A stretch of DNA of 64,000 nucleotides from Flavobacteriales bacterium UBA7430 (GTDB lineage: Bacteria; Bacteroidota; Bacteroidia; Flavobacteriales; UBA7430), in NCBI GenBank assembly GCA_002478765.1, contig DLQO01000002.1, forward strand, positions 23,560 through 87,559, written 5' to 3'. The stretch's first letter is position 1; every line of letters begins with the position of its first letter. The position numbers were made by a program, and so were the translations under genes. Of the stretch, positions 1 through 11,273 are shown piece by piece. The notes beneath the pieces are model-generated. The model worked only from the letters and a program-made list of their open reading frames with translations. It was not told where the DNA came from and ran no database searches.

Positions 1-1
1 T

Positions 2-604
2 GCGCTTACAGCGACGGGCGTTCTGGCATTTGAAGATGGACTAAAACTCGTCTCCAAAAGAGCCTTAGCTATGCAAGATGCGTGTGAAGCTGAGCCCTCA
101 ACTATGGCTGCAATTTTAGGTTTAGAAAACGAAATCGTTGAAGACATCTGCGAAAAAGTAAACGGTATTGTAGTCGCTGCGAACTACAATTGCCCGGGGC
201 AATTGGTCATTTCTGGAGCGGTAAACTCCGTTAATGAAGCATGTTTAAAGCTGACAGAAGCTGGAGCCCGAAGGGCACTGGTTCTTCCTGTAGGAGGAGC
301 TTTCCACTCTCCACTGATGGAACCTGCACGTGCAAAATTAGCAAGCGCTATTGAAGCTACTACGTTCAATTCTCCCGATTGTCCCATTTATCAAAATGTT
401 ACGGCCTCAGCAATCACCAACCCTGATGACATTAAAGAGAATCTAGTTGCTCAATTAACAGCTCCTGTAAGATGGACTCAAACCATGCAACAAATGATTG
501 CTGATGGAGTTTCCAGTTTCACAGAAGTTGGCCCTGGAAAAGTCCTTCAAGGATTGGTGAAAAAAGTAGATCGAAAAATGCCAACGGAATCGGCTGAAAT
601 CTAA
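2..604 (+). CDS. fabD: Malonyl-CoA:ACP transacylase, 3' part (cut by window edge)
   Basis: This enzyme moves malonyl groups from CoA to acyl carrier protein for fatty acid elongation in the cytoplasm. The reading frame is open from base 2, so the first visible ATG at 71 is internal; the N-terminal part with the GHSLGE nucleophile serine lies outside the window. Visible family features are FEDGLKLVSKRALAMQ, the substrate-arginine region, the active-site histidine in GGAFHSPLM, and the C-terminal VGPGKVLQGLVKK block. It is followed within 5 bases by a strong hairpin terminator, so it ends its transcript. Family assignment is secure; the length cannot be judged. Confidence 0.96.
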   Translation, partial: ALTATGVLAFEDGLKLVSKRALAMQDACEAEPSTMAAILGLENEIVEDICEKVNGIVVAANYNCPGQLVISGAVNSVNEACLKLTEAGARRALVLPVGGAFHSPLMEPARAKLASAIEATTFNSPDCPIYQNVTASAITNPDDIKENLVAQLTAPVRWTQTMQQMIADGVSSFTEVGPGKVLQGLVKKVDRKMPTESAEI

Positions 605-606
605 AT

Positions 607-635
607 AAAAAAATGCTCAAAAGAGCATTTTTTTA
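607..635. terminator. Rho-independent terminator after fabD, probably bidirectional
   Basis: A 6-bp ATGCTC/GAGCAT stem (613-618 and 623-628) with an AAAA loop is flanked by seven A on the left and a T run on the right. It fits intrinsic termination of fabD and, read on the other strand, of the genes ending at 719. Confidence 0.85.
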
Positions 636-718
636 TTTGATCTTAACACTTACTCAACGGTTGACTTAACGGCCTTACACATGAGTCCTCAAAAAATATT
701 CCTCATGGGGTAAAAGGT

Positions 719-970
719 CTAATCCTCCAATTCTTCATAACGATCTATTTCTCTTTGATAGAACTCATCGGCTTCAGCCAAAAGGTCACTAATTGCTGTT
801 GTTAATTCAGCATCGTTATCTGTACCCAGCAATTCGGGTAAATCATCATCTAACCATTGTACGTCATCGTTATCTAAATTCAATATGAACCGAGGTGACT
901 GGGTATGAATGATAAATACTGCATCTTGACAATCGGTGTTGTCTCCAACTAAAAACTTAGGGATTTCCAT
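719..970 (-). CDS. Acidic small protein of unknown function
   Basis: I do not recognise a named family. The product is about 83 residues, very acidic (DNDDVQWLDDDLPELL, DNDAEL, RYEELED) and without signal peptide or membrane segment, so it is probably cytoplasmic. The start chosen is the ATG at 970, four bases after the stop of the upstream regulator and with GCAGGA just before it. A longer reading from an ATG at 1000 would overlap the regulator by 26 bases. It is the third gene of a ppx/GppA - regulator - small protein operon, so it might assist either neighbour, but nothing in the sequence shows this. Confidence 0.7.
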   Translation of the reverse strand: MEIPKFLVGDNTDCQDAVFIIHTQSPRFILNLDNDDVQWLDDDLPELLGTDNDAELTTAISDLLAEADEFYQREIDRYEELED

Positions 971-974
971 TTTG

Positions 975-2138
975 TTATTTTCCTGCATATAATTCAACAT
1001 CTTTTTTACTAATTCTTCCCGAGCATAAGATAATCAATCGTTCGACGACATTCCTTAACTCTCTAATATTACCAGACCATGAGTAACTCATTAAAGATTC
1101 CATAGCCTCCTCGCTAAATTCTTTTTCTATAATACCATGCTCCTTACAAATTATCTTGCTAAAATATAAAACCAACTCCGGTATATCATCTTTTCTATCG
1201 TCTAAAGATGGTGTTTTAATGAATATTACTCCAAGTCGATGATAAAGATCTTCACGAAAGTTGCCATCTCTTATTTCCTGATGCAAGTCTTTGTTTGTTG
1301 CGGCGATTACGCGAACATTCACGTTAATTTGTTTGTCACTTCCGACTCTTGATATTTTATTTTCTTGAAGAGCTCTAAGAACTTTTGCTTGTGCTTTCAG
1401 ACTCATATCTCCAATCTCATCAAGAAAGAGGGTGCCACCACTAGCTGTTTCGAACTTCCCTTTTCTTTGTTTCACCGCTGATGTGAAAGCACCTTTTTCA
1501 TGACCAAAAAGCTCTGACTCTATCAACTCAGAAGGAATTGCAGCGCAGTTCACCTCGATCATGGGGGCTTTATTGCGATCACTTTTTTCGTGTATTGCAT
1601 GAGCAATCAACTCTTTCCCAGTTCCGTTAGCACCCGTAATTAGTACGCGTACATCTGTTGGAGCTACTCTATCAATCATTTCATGGATTTTCAACAGCTC
1701 TGGAGAGCTACCGATCATCTCATATTTCTTCTGAACTTTTTTCTTGAGAACTTTGTTTTGGGCAACTAATTTCTTCCTATCAAGACCATTTCTGATGGTA
1801 TTTAGTAGTCGATTTAAATCGGGGGGTTTAGAAATATAATCAAAAGCTCCTTTTTTAATACAAGCAACTGCTGTATCAATATCTCCATGTCCAGAAATCA
1901 TAACTATTGTAAGGTCAGGATGAATTTCAACAGACTTTTCTAACAATTCCATGCCATCCATTTTTGGCATCTTTATGTCACAAAGAACCAAATCATAAAT
2001 GTTTTTAGAAATCTTATTAAATCCATCCAATCCATTTTCGGCCAAGTCGACTTCGTAATTTTCATCTTCTTCATTGATGATATTCGAAAGTACATTTCGA
2101 ATAGATGCTTCATCTTCTACAATAAGGATTTTTGCCAT
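975..2138 (-). CDS. NtrC-type sigma-54 activator (REC-AAA+) without DNA-binding domain
   Basis: This is a response regulator that, by family, uses ATP to open sigma-54 RNA polymerase promoters. The receiver domain spans about residues 1-120, with the acidic pocket VEDE and phosphoacceptor Asp54 in LVLCDIKMPKMDG. The AAA+ domain (about 140-365) has Walker A GANGTGKE (169-176), the sigma-54 contact loop as GAFTSA (216-221, last Gly replaced by Ser) and Walker B TLFLDE. The protein stops at LYAGK, about 20 residues after the conserved GNIRELRNVVERL, so the usual C-terminal Fis helix-turn-helix is absent. This compact form is, to my knowledge, common in Bacteroidota. It overlaps the 3' end of the ppx/gppA gene by 22 bases. 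No cognate histidine kinase is nearby. Confidence 0.9.
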   Translation of the reverse strand: MAKILIVEDEASIRNVLSNIINEEDENYEVDLAENGLDGFNKISKNIYDLVLCDIKMPKMDGMELLEKSVEIHPDLTIVMISGHGDIDTAVACIKKGAFDYISKPPDLNRLLNTIRNGLDRKKLVAQNKVLKKKVQKKYEMIGSSPELLKIHEMIDRVAPTDVRVLITGANGTGKELIAHAIHEKSDRNKAPMIEVNCAAIPSELIESELFGHEKGAFTSAVKQRKGKFETASGGTLFLDEIGDMSLKAQAKVLRALQENKISRVGSDKQINVNVRVIAATNKDLHQEIRDGNFREDLYHRLGVIFIKTPSLDDRKDDIPELVLYFSKIICKEHGIIEKEFSEEAMESLMSYSWSGNIRELRNVVERLIILCSGRISKKDVELYAGK

Positions 2139-3076
2139 TGGTTTGAATTTATAATTATTTCATTTATTAATCCTTCCTTAAGTGCATAACTAGATACACG
2201 TAAATCATGGATTGTAAGTCTATTTAATATATAATTAATCATTACAATGCAAACAACAATCATGTCGACACGCATAGGAATTAGCCCTTCCATTTTCAAC
2301 CTTTCACTCAGTGTCGATTCATAAATCAATCGTTGAATTTGGTTGTAATCGTGCATATCAAACTTATAATATTTATTCTTTTCCCAACTGTTTGGCGCTC
2401 CGTTTTTACAAGATATCATTTCTGCAAGCGTATCAAACGAACCTGATGACCCGACCAAGCAATCAACTTCATACGCTTCTGCCATATCAAACATATCCTG
2501 TAAACAATTCTCAAAATGCGACTCAAGAGCACTCACATCATTAAACCCTATGGGGTCTCCTGGTTTAAAGGTATCCAATAATCTTGCAGCGCCGAGTTGG
2601 TAACTTTGTTTCCAGAAACTTTGTTCTTCATTTGCTATGATAAACTCTGTACTTCCGCCTCCAATATCGATAATTAATTTTGGTTTTTCGCCCAAGCTTA
2701 TGGTTTGCTTGACGCCCTTGTAAATTAAATCTGCTTCTTTATTACCATCAATCACATGAATGTGCATCCCCAAGTTAAGCTTAGCTTCTTTGACGAATTT
2801 CGCGCCATTTTCAGCACATCTCACGGCGGAAGTTGCAACCGCATAGTATTCGTCTACCTGATGCTCTTTTAATGTCTCTATGTACCCATGAAGGGCCTTC
2901 AAACCTCTTTGAAAAGCAGTTGGAGTTATGAAATCTTTTGTAATACCTCCTTCTCCTAACTTTACAGCGATCTTATTTTTATGTACAATTTTGTATCCTG
3001 TCAAATTTGCTTCCGCAATTAAAAGGTTGAAGGTGTTCGTCCCTAAATCAATGATGCCTATTTTCTTCATTTTCAT
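2117..3076 (-). CDS. Ppx/GppA-family phosphatase (exopolyphosphatase-like)
   Basis: A member of the actin-fold Ppx/GppA family, which hydrolyses polyphosphate or pppGpp. The N-terminal phosphate loop IGIIDLGTNTFNLLIAE and the second loop IDIGGGSTEFII are both present, as is the conserved GAARLLDTF. At 319 residues it is the short two-domain form without the C-terminal HD domain of E. coli Ppx. Start may be the first ATG (3076) or the ATG two codons later. The gene heads an operon with the sigma-54 activator (22-base overlap). Whether the substrate is polyphosphate or pppGpp cannot be told from the sequence, and no ppk is present here. Confidence 0.9.
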   Translation of the reverse strand: MKMKKIGIIDLGTNTFNLLIAEANLTGYKIVHKNKIAVKLGEGGITKDFITPTAFQRGLKALHGYIETLKEHQVDEYYAVATSAVRCAENGAKFVKEAKLNLGMHIHVIDGNKEADLIYKGVKQTISLGEKPKLIIDIGGGSTEFIIANEEQSFWKQSYQLGAARLLDTFKPGDPIGFNDVSALESHFENCLQDMFDMAEAYEVDCLVGSSGSFDTLAEMISCKNGAPNSWEKNKYYKFDMHDYNQIQRLIYESTLSERLKMEGLIPMRVDMIVVCIVMINYILNRLTIHDLRVSSYALKEGLINEIIINSNQWQKSLL

Positions 3077-3243
3077 GTTATGTGATATCTTCCAAATTAA
3101 TCATCATTAGGAAGCCTGTAATAAAATCATTGTAACCAAACGAGAATATCTAAGTAGTAAAGATAAAACCAATAATTAACAAATACACCTTCAATACGAT
3201 TTACTGGAAATTTGACCAAACGAAACAAGATCTTCAAAAAACA

Positions 3244-3271
3244 AAAAGGCTGAGCAAATGCTCAGCCTTTC
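3244..3271 (-). terminator. Terminator after gltA
   Basis: A long perfect stem AAAGGCTGAGC/GCTCAGCCTTT with a four-base loop sits 12 bases beyond the gltA stop, with an A run on its left side that becomes a T run in the minus-strand transcript. It closes the long ribosomal/central-metabolism block. Confidence 0.88.
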
Positions 3272-3282
3272 TAAATTATTTT

Positions 3283-4569
3283 CTAACGCTTACTTATGGG
3301 AACGTATGGTCTATCATTATGTCCCGTGTAAATTTGACGAGGACGACCTATAGGATCTCCATTTTCACGCATCTCTTTCCATTGAGCAACCCATCCAGGC
3401 AATCTTCCTAATGCAAACATTACAGTAAACATATCCGTTGGGATTCCAAGAGCACGATAAATAATACCAGAATAAAAATCAACATTCGGATACAAACCTC
3501 TGTCAATGAAATACTGGTCTTTTAGAGCTACACCCTCCAACTCTTTAGCGATATCTAATATTGGATCGTTAACACCTAAAGCAGCTAAAACATCATCAGC
3601 AGCCTTCTTTATGATACGAGCGCGTGGGTCAAAGTTCTTATACACTCGATGTCCGAAGCCCATTAATCTGAAAGAATCTGATTTATCCTTCGCTTTCGCT
3701 ATGTATTTAGATACATCCCCACCATCTGCCTTAATGGCTTCCAACATTTCAATAACTGCTTGATTGGCTCCACCGTGAAGCGGACCCCAAAGAGCTGCTA
3801 TACCTGCAGAAATGGAAGCATACAAACTGGCATGGGAAGACCCTACGATTCGAACGGTTGAAGCAGAACAATTCTGTTCATGATCCACGTGAAGTATCAA
3901 CAACTTGTTTAATGCTGTCGAAACTACAGGATCAATGTGATATTCCTCTGTAGGTAGACCAAACATCATTCTTAAAAAGTTAGAACAGTAATCCAGATTA
4001 TTATTTGGATATACGAGCGGTTGACGCATTCTATTTTTAAATGCCCATGCTGCAAGAGTAGGAAGCTTTGCAATAATTCTTATAATCGTTCCATTTACTT
4101 CTTCAGTAGAACGATTGGGGTCTAGAGACTTTGGATAGAAAGCGGTTAGTGAAGACACCAAAGATGAGATAACACCCATCGGATGAGCTTTTGACGGGAA
4201 ACCTTCCAATATCGCTTTAACATCCTCGTGAACTAAAGTGTGACGAGTTATTTCTAATTGAAAATCATTCAGCTGTTCTTGCGTAGGCAGCTCTCCGTAA
4301 ATCACCAAATAAGCAACTTCAATAAATGAGGACTTATCGGCTAGTTCTTCTATGCTGTATCCTCGGTGGCGTAAAATACCTTTCTCACCATCTAAAAAAG
4401 TAATGGCACTTTCAGTTGAACCCGTATTTTTGAATCCTTTATCAATCGTAATAAGACCTGAGGCAGACCTTAACTTACTGATATCGATAGCTTTTTCACC
4501 TTCACTACCTTCGATAACCGGCAACTGATATACCTTACCATCATAATTTAATTCTACAAAATCTGACAT
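3283..4569 (-). CDS. gltA: Citrate synthase
   Basis: It condenses oxaloacetate and acetyl-CoA to citrate, the entry step of the TCA cycle. At 428 residues it is the length of the hexameric type II enzyme of Gram-negative bacteria. Catalytic-region motifs are HVDHEQNCSAS, GPLHGGANQAV (active-site His), GFGHRVYKNFDPRA and the Asp-bearing NVDFYSGIIYRALG. The N-terminal VDIS/TFLDGEKGILRHRGYSIEELA block is typical. It is the last gene of the eno-gltA stretch, followed by a strong terminator. The 74-base gap to eno holds no clear hairpin, so cotranscription is likely. Confidence 0.98.
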   Translation of the reverse strand: MSDFVELNYDGKVYQLPVIEGSEGEKAIDISKLRSASGLITIDKGFKNTGSTESAITFLDGEKGILRHRGYSIEELADKSSFIEVAYLVIYGELPTQEQLNDFQLEITRHTLVHEDVKAILEGFPSKAHPMGVISSLVSSLTAFYPKSLDPNRSTEEVNGTIIRIIAKLPTLAAWAFKNRMRQPLVYPNNNLDYCSNFLRMMFGLPTEEYHIDPVVSTALNKLLILHVDHEQNCSASTVRIVGSSHASLYASISAGIAALWGPLHGGANQAVIEMLEAIKADGGDVSKYIAKAKDKSDSFRLMGFGHRVYKNFDPRARIIKKAADDVLAALGVNDPILDIAKELEGVALKDQYFIDRGLYPNVDFYSGIIYRALGIPTDMFTVMFALGRLPGWVAQWKEMRENGDPIGRPRQIYTGHNDRPYVPISKR

Positions 4570-4643
4570 CTATACGTTTATTGATGGTTAATCTATTGTG
4601 TAATCTACAAAAACTAACTAAAAGTCAGCTCTTTACGGCTTTC

Positions 4644-7050
<2,407 letters not shown>

Positions 7051-7065
7051 TAAAGTTTAAACCTA

Positions 7066-7101
7066 TAAAAAAAGGGATAAAGCCAAAGCTCCACCCTTTT
7101 A
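7066..7101 (-). terminator. Terminator-like hairpin between rplQ and carA
   Basis: On the minus strand AAAAGGG, an imperfect inner stem GGAGC/GCTTT and CCCTTTTTTT form a hairpin with a U tract. It sits 31 bases after the rplQ stop, so it could end or attenuate the ribosomal transcript before carA. The stem has an internal loop, so strength is uncertain. Confidence 0.6.
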
Positions 7102-7132
7102 GTTTTATTTAAAGAATAATATAGTTGCTCCC

Positions 7133-7693
7133 TTATGCATCTTTATTTTCATCATTCGAATCGTCAGACTTTTTCTCTTCAGCCGGAGTCTCTTCAGATT
7201 TAGACTCAATTGTTGGTGTTTCTTCAACTACCTGAGCTTCTTCAACAGCAGGCGTTTCTTCGACCTTAGATGCAGTAGATTTCTTACGTCTACGTGTTTT
7301 GGTTTTCTTAAGGTCTTTACCGTTTGTGTAAACTTCATTGAAATCTACCAACTCGATCATACACATCTCAGCATTATCACCAGGTCTATTACCTGTCTTT
7401 ATAATACGTGTATATCCACCAGGGCGATCTGCAACTTTAGAGGAAACAGTACCGAATAACTCTTTGATGGTTTCCTTTTGTCTTAAGTAACTAAATACAA
7501 CTCTACGGGAGTGTGTAGAATCATCTTTTGCTTTTGTGATCAAAGGCTCAACATATCTTTTCAATGCTTTTGCCTTAGCCACAGTTGTGTTAATTCTTTT
7601 GTATTCAATCAATGAGCAAGCCATATTTGATAACATCGCTTTACGATGCGCAGTTTTTCTGCCTAAGTGATTGATTTTCTTTCCGTGTCTCAT
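7133..7693 (-). CDS. rplQ: 50S ribosomal protein L17 with long acidic tail
   Basis: L17 lies at the exit side of the large subunit. The core (about residues 1-118) is typical: [53 protein letters not shown]. The usual protein ends near residue 120; this one continues to 186 with a Lys/Arg patch ([11 protein letters not shown]) followed by a Glu/Pro/Thr/Ser-rich low-complexity tail containing repeated EETP units. The tail is probably disordered. It is the last gene of the alpha operon, five bases from rpoA. Confidence 0.96.
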   Translation of the reverse strand: MRHGKKINHLGRKTAHRKAMLSNMACSLIEYKRINTTVAKAKALKRYVEPLITKAKDDSTHSRRVVFSYLRQKETIKELFGTVSSKVADRPGGYTRIIKTGNRPGDNAEMCMIELVDFNEVYTNGKDLKKTKTRRRKKSTASKVEETPAVEEAQVVEETPTIESKSEETPAEEKKSDDSNDENKDA

Positions 7694-7698
7694 GACTA

Positions 7699-8691
7699 CT
7701 ATTCGTTATCTAATTTGTACTTAGAAGTGTCCATTCCAAAGGATAGACCTTTTAAAGCAACTAATTCATCTAATTCAGTCAACGATTTTTTACCAAAGTT
7801 TCTAAACTTCATTAAATCGCTTTTGTTGAAGGTTACAAGATCTCCTAATGTTTCAACTTCAGCAGCTTTCAAGCAGTTTAATGCTCTTACTGAAAGATCC
7901 ATTTCAGTTAATTTAGAGTGAAGAAGCTGTCGCATTTTCAACGACTCCTCATCGTACTGATTCTCGGATGCAGTTTCTTCGTCTTCCAAAGAAATACGAT
8001 CGTCAGAAAACAACATGAAATGATGTATTAAGATCTTAGACGCTTCTGTCAATGCATCTTTCGGATTGATAGAACCATCCGTTGTCAAATCTAAAACCAA
8101 TTTCTCATAGTCGGTCTTCTGCTCAACACGGAAGTTCTCGATCTCGAACTTCACATTTTTAATCGGCGTAAAAATTGAATCTGTAGCTATCGTACCAAGA
8201 GGTACTTCTTCTACGTTATGTTCCTCTGCTGTTACAAATCCACGTCCTTTGATGATGGTAAGAACCATGTCAATGGAAACCTTGGCGTTCATATTACAAA
8301 CAACTAAGTCTGGATTTAACACTTGGAATCCAGAAATAAACTTACCAATATCACCAGCAGTTAACTGATCTTGTTTAGATACAGATACATGAACTGTTTC
8401 ATTTTCAACATCTTCAACTTGCTTCTTAAAACGTACTTGTTTTAAGTTCAAAATGATTTCTGTAACATCTTCTACGACACCTTCGATGGTTGAAAACTCA
8501 TGTTCTACACCTTCGATGCGAACAGAAGAGATAGCGAATCCTTCTAGTGAAGAAAGTAGCACTCTACGAAGAGCATTTCCGATTGTTAAACCATAACCTG
8601 GTTCCAATGGGCGAAACTCAAATTGACCAAAACTATCAGTCGAGTTTACCATAAATACTCTATCCGGCTTTTGGAAATTTAATATTGCCAT
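7699..8691 (-). CDS. rpoA: RNA polymerase alpha subunit
   Basis: It dimerises to scaffold beta and beta' and carries the C-terminal domain that contacts UP elements and activators. The N-terminal domain shows [28 protein letters not shown]; the C-terminal domain (about 250-325) shows [20 protein letters not shown] and [15 protein letters not shown]. At 330 residues it is full length. It sits in the alpha operon between rpsD and rplQ, as in most bacteria. Confidence 0.98.
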   Translation of the reverse strand: MAILNFQKPDRVFMVNSTDSFGQFEFRPLEPGYGLTIGNALRRVLLSSLEGFAISSVRIEGVEHEFSTIEGVVEDVTEIILNLKQVRFKKQVEDVENETVHVSVSKQDQLTAGDIGKFISGFQVLNPDLVVCNMNAKVSIDMVLTIIKGRGFVTAEEHNVEEVPLGTIATDSIFTPIKNVKFEIENFRVEQKTDYEKLVLDLTTDGSINPKDALTEASKILIHHFMLFSDDRISLEDEETASENQYDEESLKMRQLLHSKLTEMDLSVRALNCLKAAEVETLGDLVTFNKSDLMKFRNFGKKSLTELDELVALKGLSFGMDTSKYKLDNE

Positions 8692-8721
8692 ATGCTAAAT
8701 CTTTAACGTGTCTATATTATT

Positions 8722-9327
8722 TTACTTAGAATATAATTCTACGATCAGCTGTTCTTTAATAGCTTCAGGAATTTGTACGCGTTCTGGAACTGCAACAAAT
8801 GTACCTTTAAGTGAATCCGAGCTAAACTCCAACCACTCATAGCTTCCTGCGTTGGCTTTTACAGAATCTGTAATTGCCTCTAAAGCCTTAGACTTCTCAC
8901 GAACTTCAATAACATCTCCTGGACGTAGTGAATACGATGGTATATTAACAATACCACCATTCACAGTAATGTGACGGTGAGATACCAATTGACGAGCACC
9001 ACTACGTGTTGGGGAAATACCCATTCTGTATACGGTGTTGTCTAATCTTCTTTCACACAATTGCAACAAAATCTCACCAGTTACACCGGTTTTAGATGAA
9101 GCATTTTTGTATAAATTTCGGAATTGTTTTTCAAGGATACCGTAAGTATACTTTGCTTTTTGCTTTTCTAAAAGCTGTACTGCGTATTCTGACTGCTTTG
9201 ATCGTCTTCGTGAGTTTCCGTGTTGTCCTGGAGGGTAACTTTTCTTTTCCAAGGACTTATCAGCACCGAATATTGCCTCACCGAATCTACGTGCAATTTT
9301 GGTTTTTGGACCTGTATATCTTGCCAT
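8722..9327 (-). CDS. rpsD: 30S ribosomal protein S4
   Basis: A primary 16S rRNA-binding protein, full length at 201 residues. The S4 RNA-binding domain is seen in [18 protein letters not shown] and [23 protein letters not shown]. The N-terminus [16 protein letters not shown] lacks the four zinc cysteines, so this is the zinc-free form. It lies between rpsK and rpoA, as in other alpha operons. Confidence 0.98.
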   Translation of the reverse strand: MARYTGPKTKIARRFGEAIFGADKSLEKKSYPPGQHGNSRRRSKQSEYAVQLLEKQKAKYTYGILEKQFRNLYKNASSKTGVTGEILLQLCERRLDNTVYRMGISPTRSGARQLVSHRHITVNGGIVNIPSYSLRPGDVIEVREKSKALEAITDSVKANAGSYEWLEFSSDSLKGTFVAVPERVQIPEAIKEQLIVELYSK

Positions 9328-9348
9328 TTCTTAGGTTTTAAAAGGGGA

Positions 9349-9729
9349 TTAAACTCTTCTACGTTTGGGTGGTCTACAACCGTTGTGTGGTTGTGGAGTA
9401 ACATCTACAATTTCAGATACCTGAATTCCGTTGTTATGTAACGTACGGATTGCGGATTCACGACCATTACCTGGCCCCTTAACGTAAACTTTAACTTTTC
9501 TCAAACCAGCTTCATAAGCGACTTTCGCACAATCTTCAGCAGCTGTTTGAGCAGCATAAGGAGTATTCTTTTTAGAACCTTTAAACCCTTGCTTACCTGC
9601 AGAAGACCATGAAATAACTTGACCTGCGTTGTTGGTAAGTGAGATGATGATGTTGTTAAAAGATGCATGAATGTGTGCCTGTCCAACAGACTCAACTTTT
9701 ACGTTTCTTTTTTTGTTTGTTTTAGCCAT
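9349..9729 (-). CDS. rpsK: 30S ribosomal protein S11
   Basis: Platform protein of the small subunit near the Shine-Dalgarno helix. It has the family blocks [49 protein letters not shown] and the basic C-terminus [13 protein letters not shown]. Length 126 is normal. It starts nine bases after rpsM ends. Confidence 0.98.
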   Translation of the reverse strand: MAKTNKKRNVKVESVGQAHIHASFNNIIISLTNNAGQVISWSSAGKQGFKGSKKNTPYAAQTAAEDCAKVAYEAGLRKVKVYVKGPGNGRESAIRTLHNNGIQVSEIVDVTPQPHNGCRPPKRRRV

Positions 9730-9738
9730 AGCTACCTA

Positions 9739-10113
9739 CTATTTAGTTGCTTTCTTTTTGTTAGCAACAGTTTTTCTTCTACCCTTTCTAGTACGTGAGT
9801 TGTTTTTTGTCCGTTGACCTCTCAACGGTAACCCAGAACGATGACGTTGCCCTCTGTTACATCCAACATCCATCAATCGCTTGATGTTCAATTGAACTTC
9901 AGATCTTAACTCTCCTTCGATTGTGTAGTCTGATATGATGGTACGAATTTGACTCAATTCGTCATCATTCCAATCCTTAACCTTAGTGTTTAGATCAACA
10001 CCGGCTTTTGAAAGGATTTCCTGTGCACGAGTACTTCCTATACCAAAGATATAAGTTAACCCGATTTCTCCTCTTTTATTTGTAGGTATGTCTACCCCTG
10101 CAATTCTTGCCAT
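9739..10113 (-). CDS. rpsM: 30S ribosomal protein S13
   Basis: Head protein of the small subunit that contacts the P-site tRNA and forms bridges to L5. Seen: [25 protein letters not shown], the helix-two-turns-helix region and the conserved C-terminal stretch [20 protein letters not shown]. Length 124 is normal. The first gene of the alpha operon proper, just after rpmJ. Confidence 0.98.
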   Translation of the reverse strand: MARIAGVDIPTNKRGEIGLTYIFGIGSTRAQEILSKAGVDLNTKVKDWNDDELSQIRTIISDYTIEGELRSEVQLNIKRLMDVGCNRGQRHRSGLPLRGQRTKNNSRTRKGRRKTVANKKKATK

Positions 10114-10135
10114 AGAATTTTTTTTTGTTCAAGGT

Positions 10136-10252
10136 CTAACCTTGTCTTTGTTTAAATTTAGGGTTCTTTTTGTTGATTACATAAAGACGCCCCTTTCTGC
10201 GAACTATTTGGCAGTCAGCACTTCTTTTCTTAATTGATGCTCTTACTTTCAT
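10136..10252 (-). CDS. rpmJ: 50S ribosomal protein L36, zinc-free form
   Basis: A 38-residue protein beginning [21 protein letters not shown] and ending KFKQRQG, between infA and rpsM. The canonical zinc-binding Cys-Cys-Cys-His set is lost: only one Cys remains, and the later Cys and His positions hold other residues. It is thus a C-minus L36. The start ATG is at 10250-10252 and the stop at 10136-10138. Confidence 0.95.
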   Translation of the reverse strand: MKVRASIKKRSADCQIVRRKGRLYVINKKNPKFKQRQG

Positions 10253-10265
10253 CTTTTTGACTTAT

Positions 10266-10481
10266 TTAGTATCTGTAAGTAATTCGTCCTTTGGTTAAAT
10301 CGTATGGAGACATGGCTAATTTCACCTTATCTCCGGGTAACAATTTAATGTAGTGCATACGCATCTTTCCAGAGATATGAGCTGTTAAAACGTGTCCGTT
10401 TTCTAGTTCTACTCGGAACATTGCATTTGAAAGTGATTCTGTTATCACTCCGTCTTGCTCTATTGATGCTTGTTTAGCCAT
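10266..10481 (-). CDS. infA: Translation initiation factor IF-1
   Basis: A 71-residue OB-fold protein that occupies the A site during initiation. Family blocks: [62 protein letters not shown]. It begins four bases after map ends, within the spc operon, which matches the usual secY-map-infA-rpmJ order. Confidence 0.98.
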   Translation of the reverse strand: MAKQASIEQDGVITESLSNAMFRVELENGHVLTAHISGKMRMHYIKLLPGDKVKLAMSPYDLTKGRITYRY

Positions 10482-10484
10482 ACA

Positions 10485-11264
10485 CTAATTTTTATTTTTT
10501 AAAACTTCGTCAATAAACTCAAATGACGATAATATTTCTGCTTTACCTTTTCGAACTACTACTGTATGTTCGAAATGTGCTGAAGGTTTTAAATCTGCAG
10601 TTTTGATTGTCCAGCCGTCATTCAACTGGATGATCTCTTTAACGCCCATATTAATCATGGGTTCTATAGCGAGAACAAGACCTTCTTGTAATTTAACACC
10701 CCTACCGCGTTTACCATAGTTTGGTACTTCTGGACTTTCGTGCAAATTAGCACCCACTCCATGACCAACTAATTCTCTAACGACAGTATAACCGTTATTT
10801 TCTGCATGCTTCTGAATAGCAAATCCTATATCACCAATTCGGTTACCCGTAATTGCGGCATCAATTCCATGGTAAAGAGACTCACGAGTAACTCTCAGTA
10901 AATCTTGCACCTCTTTAGCAACTTGCCCCACTTCATAGGTGAAAGCAGAATCACCAAAAAATCCATTTTTTTTTACTCCACAATCTAAAGACAGTATCGT
11001 TCCTGACTCTAAAGGCGTATTGTTTGGAATTCCGTGAACCACTTCTTCATTAGGTGATACACATAAAGTATTCGGAAAACCACTATATCCTTTAAACCCT
11101 GGAACACCACCATGGTCTCTGATAAACTCCTCAGCAACGGCATCTAACTCAAGGGTAGTAACACCAGGTTGGATCAATTTAGCTACTTCAGCGTGTGTTT
11201 TTGCAACAAGTAAAGAACTTTCTCTTATTAATTCAATCTCTTCTTCGGTTTTGTGATAGATCAT
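10485..11264 (-). CDS. map: Methionine aminopeptidase, type I
   Basis: It removes the initiator methionine from new proteins. The dinuclear metal ligands are visible in order: Asp in LSLDCGVKKNGFFGDSA (two Asp), His in GHGVGANLHESPEVPNYG, Glu in LAIEPMIN, and the final Glu in HFEHTVVV. At 259 residues it has no zinc-finger extension, so it is the short type Ia form. It follows secY after nine bases. Confidence 0.97.
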   Translation of the reverse strand: MIYHKTEEEIELIRESSLLVAKTHAEVAKLIQPGVTTLELDAVAEEFIRDHGGVPGFKGYSGFPNTLCVSPNEEVVHGIPNNTPLESGTILSLDCGVKKNGFFGDSAFTYEVGQVAKEVQDLLRVTRESLYHGIDAAITGNRIGDIGFAIQKHAENNGYTVVRELVGHGVGANLHESPEVPNYGKRGRGVKLQEGLVLAIEPMINMGVKEIIQLNDGWTIKTADLKPSAHFEHTVVVRKGKAEILSSFEFIDEVLKNKN

Positions 11265-11273
11265 GTCTGAAAT

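Noticed and set aside
719..1000. Longer start (ATG at 1000) for the acidic small protein
   Set aside because: It would overlap the regulator by 26 bases, and the ATG at 970 follows the stop with normal spacing. The longer form cannot be excluded.
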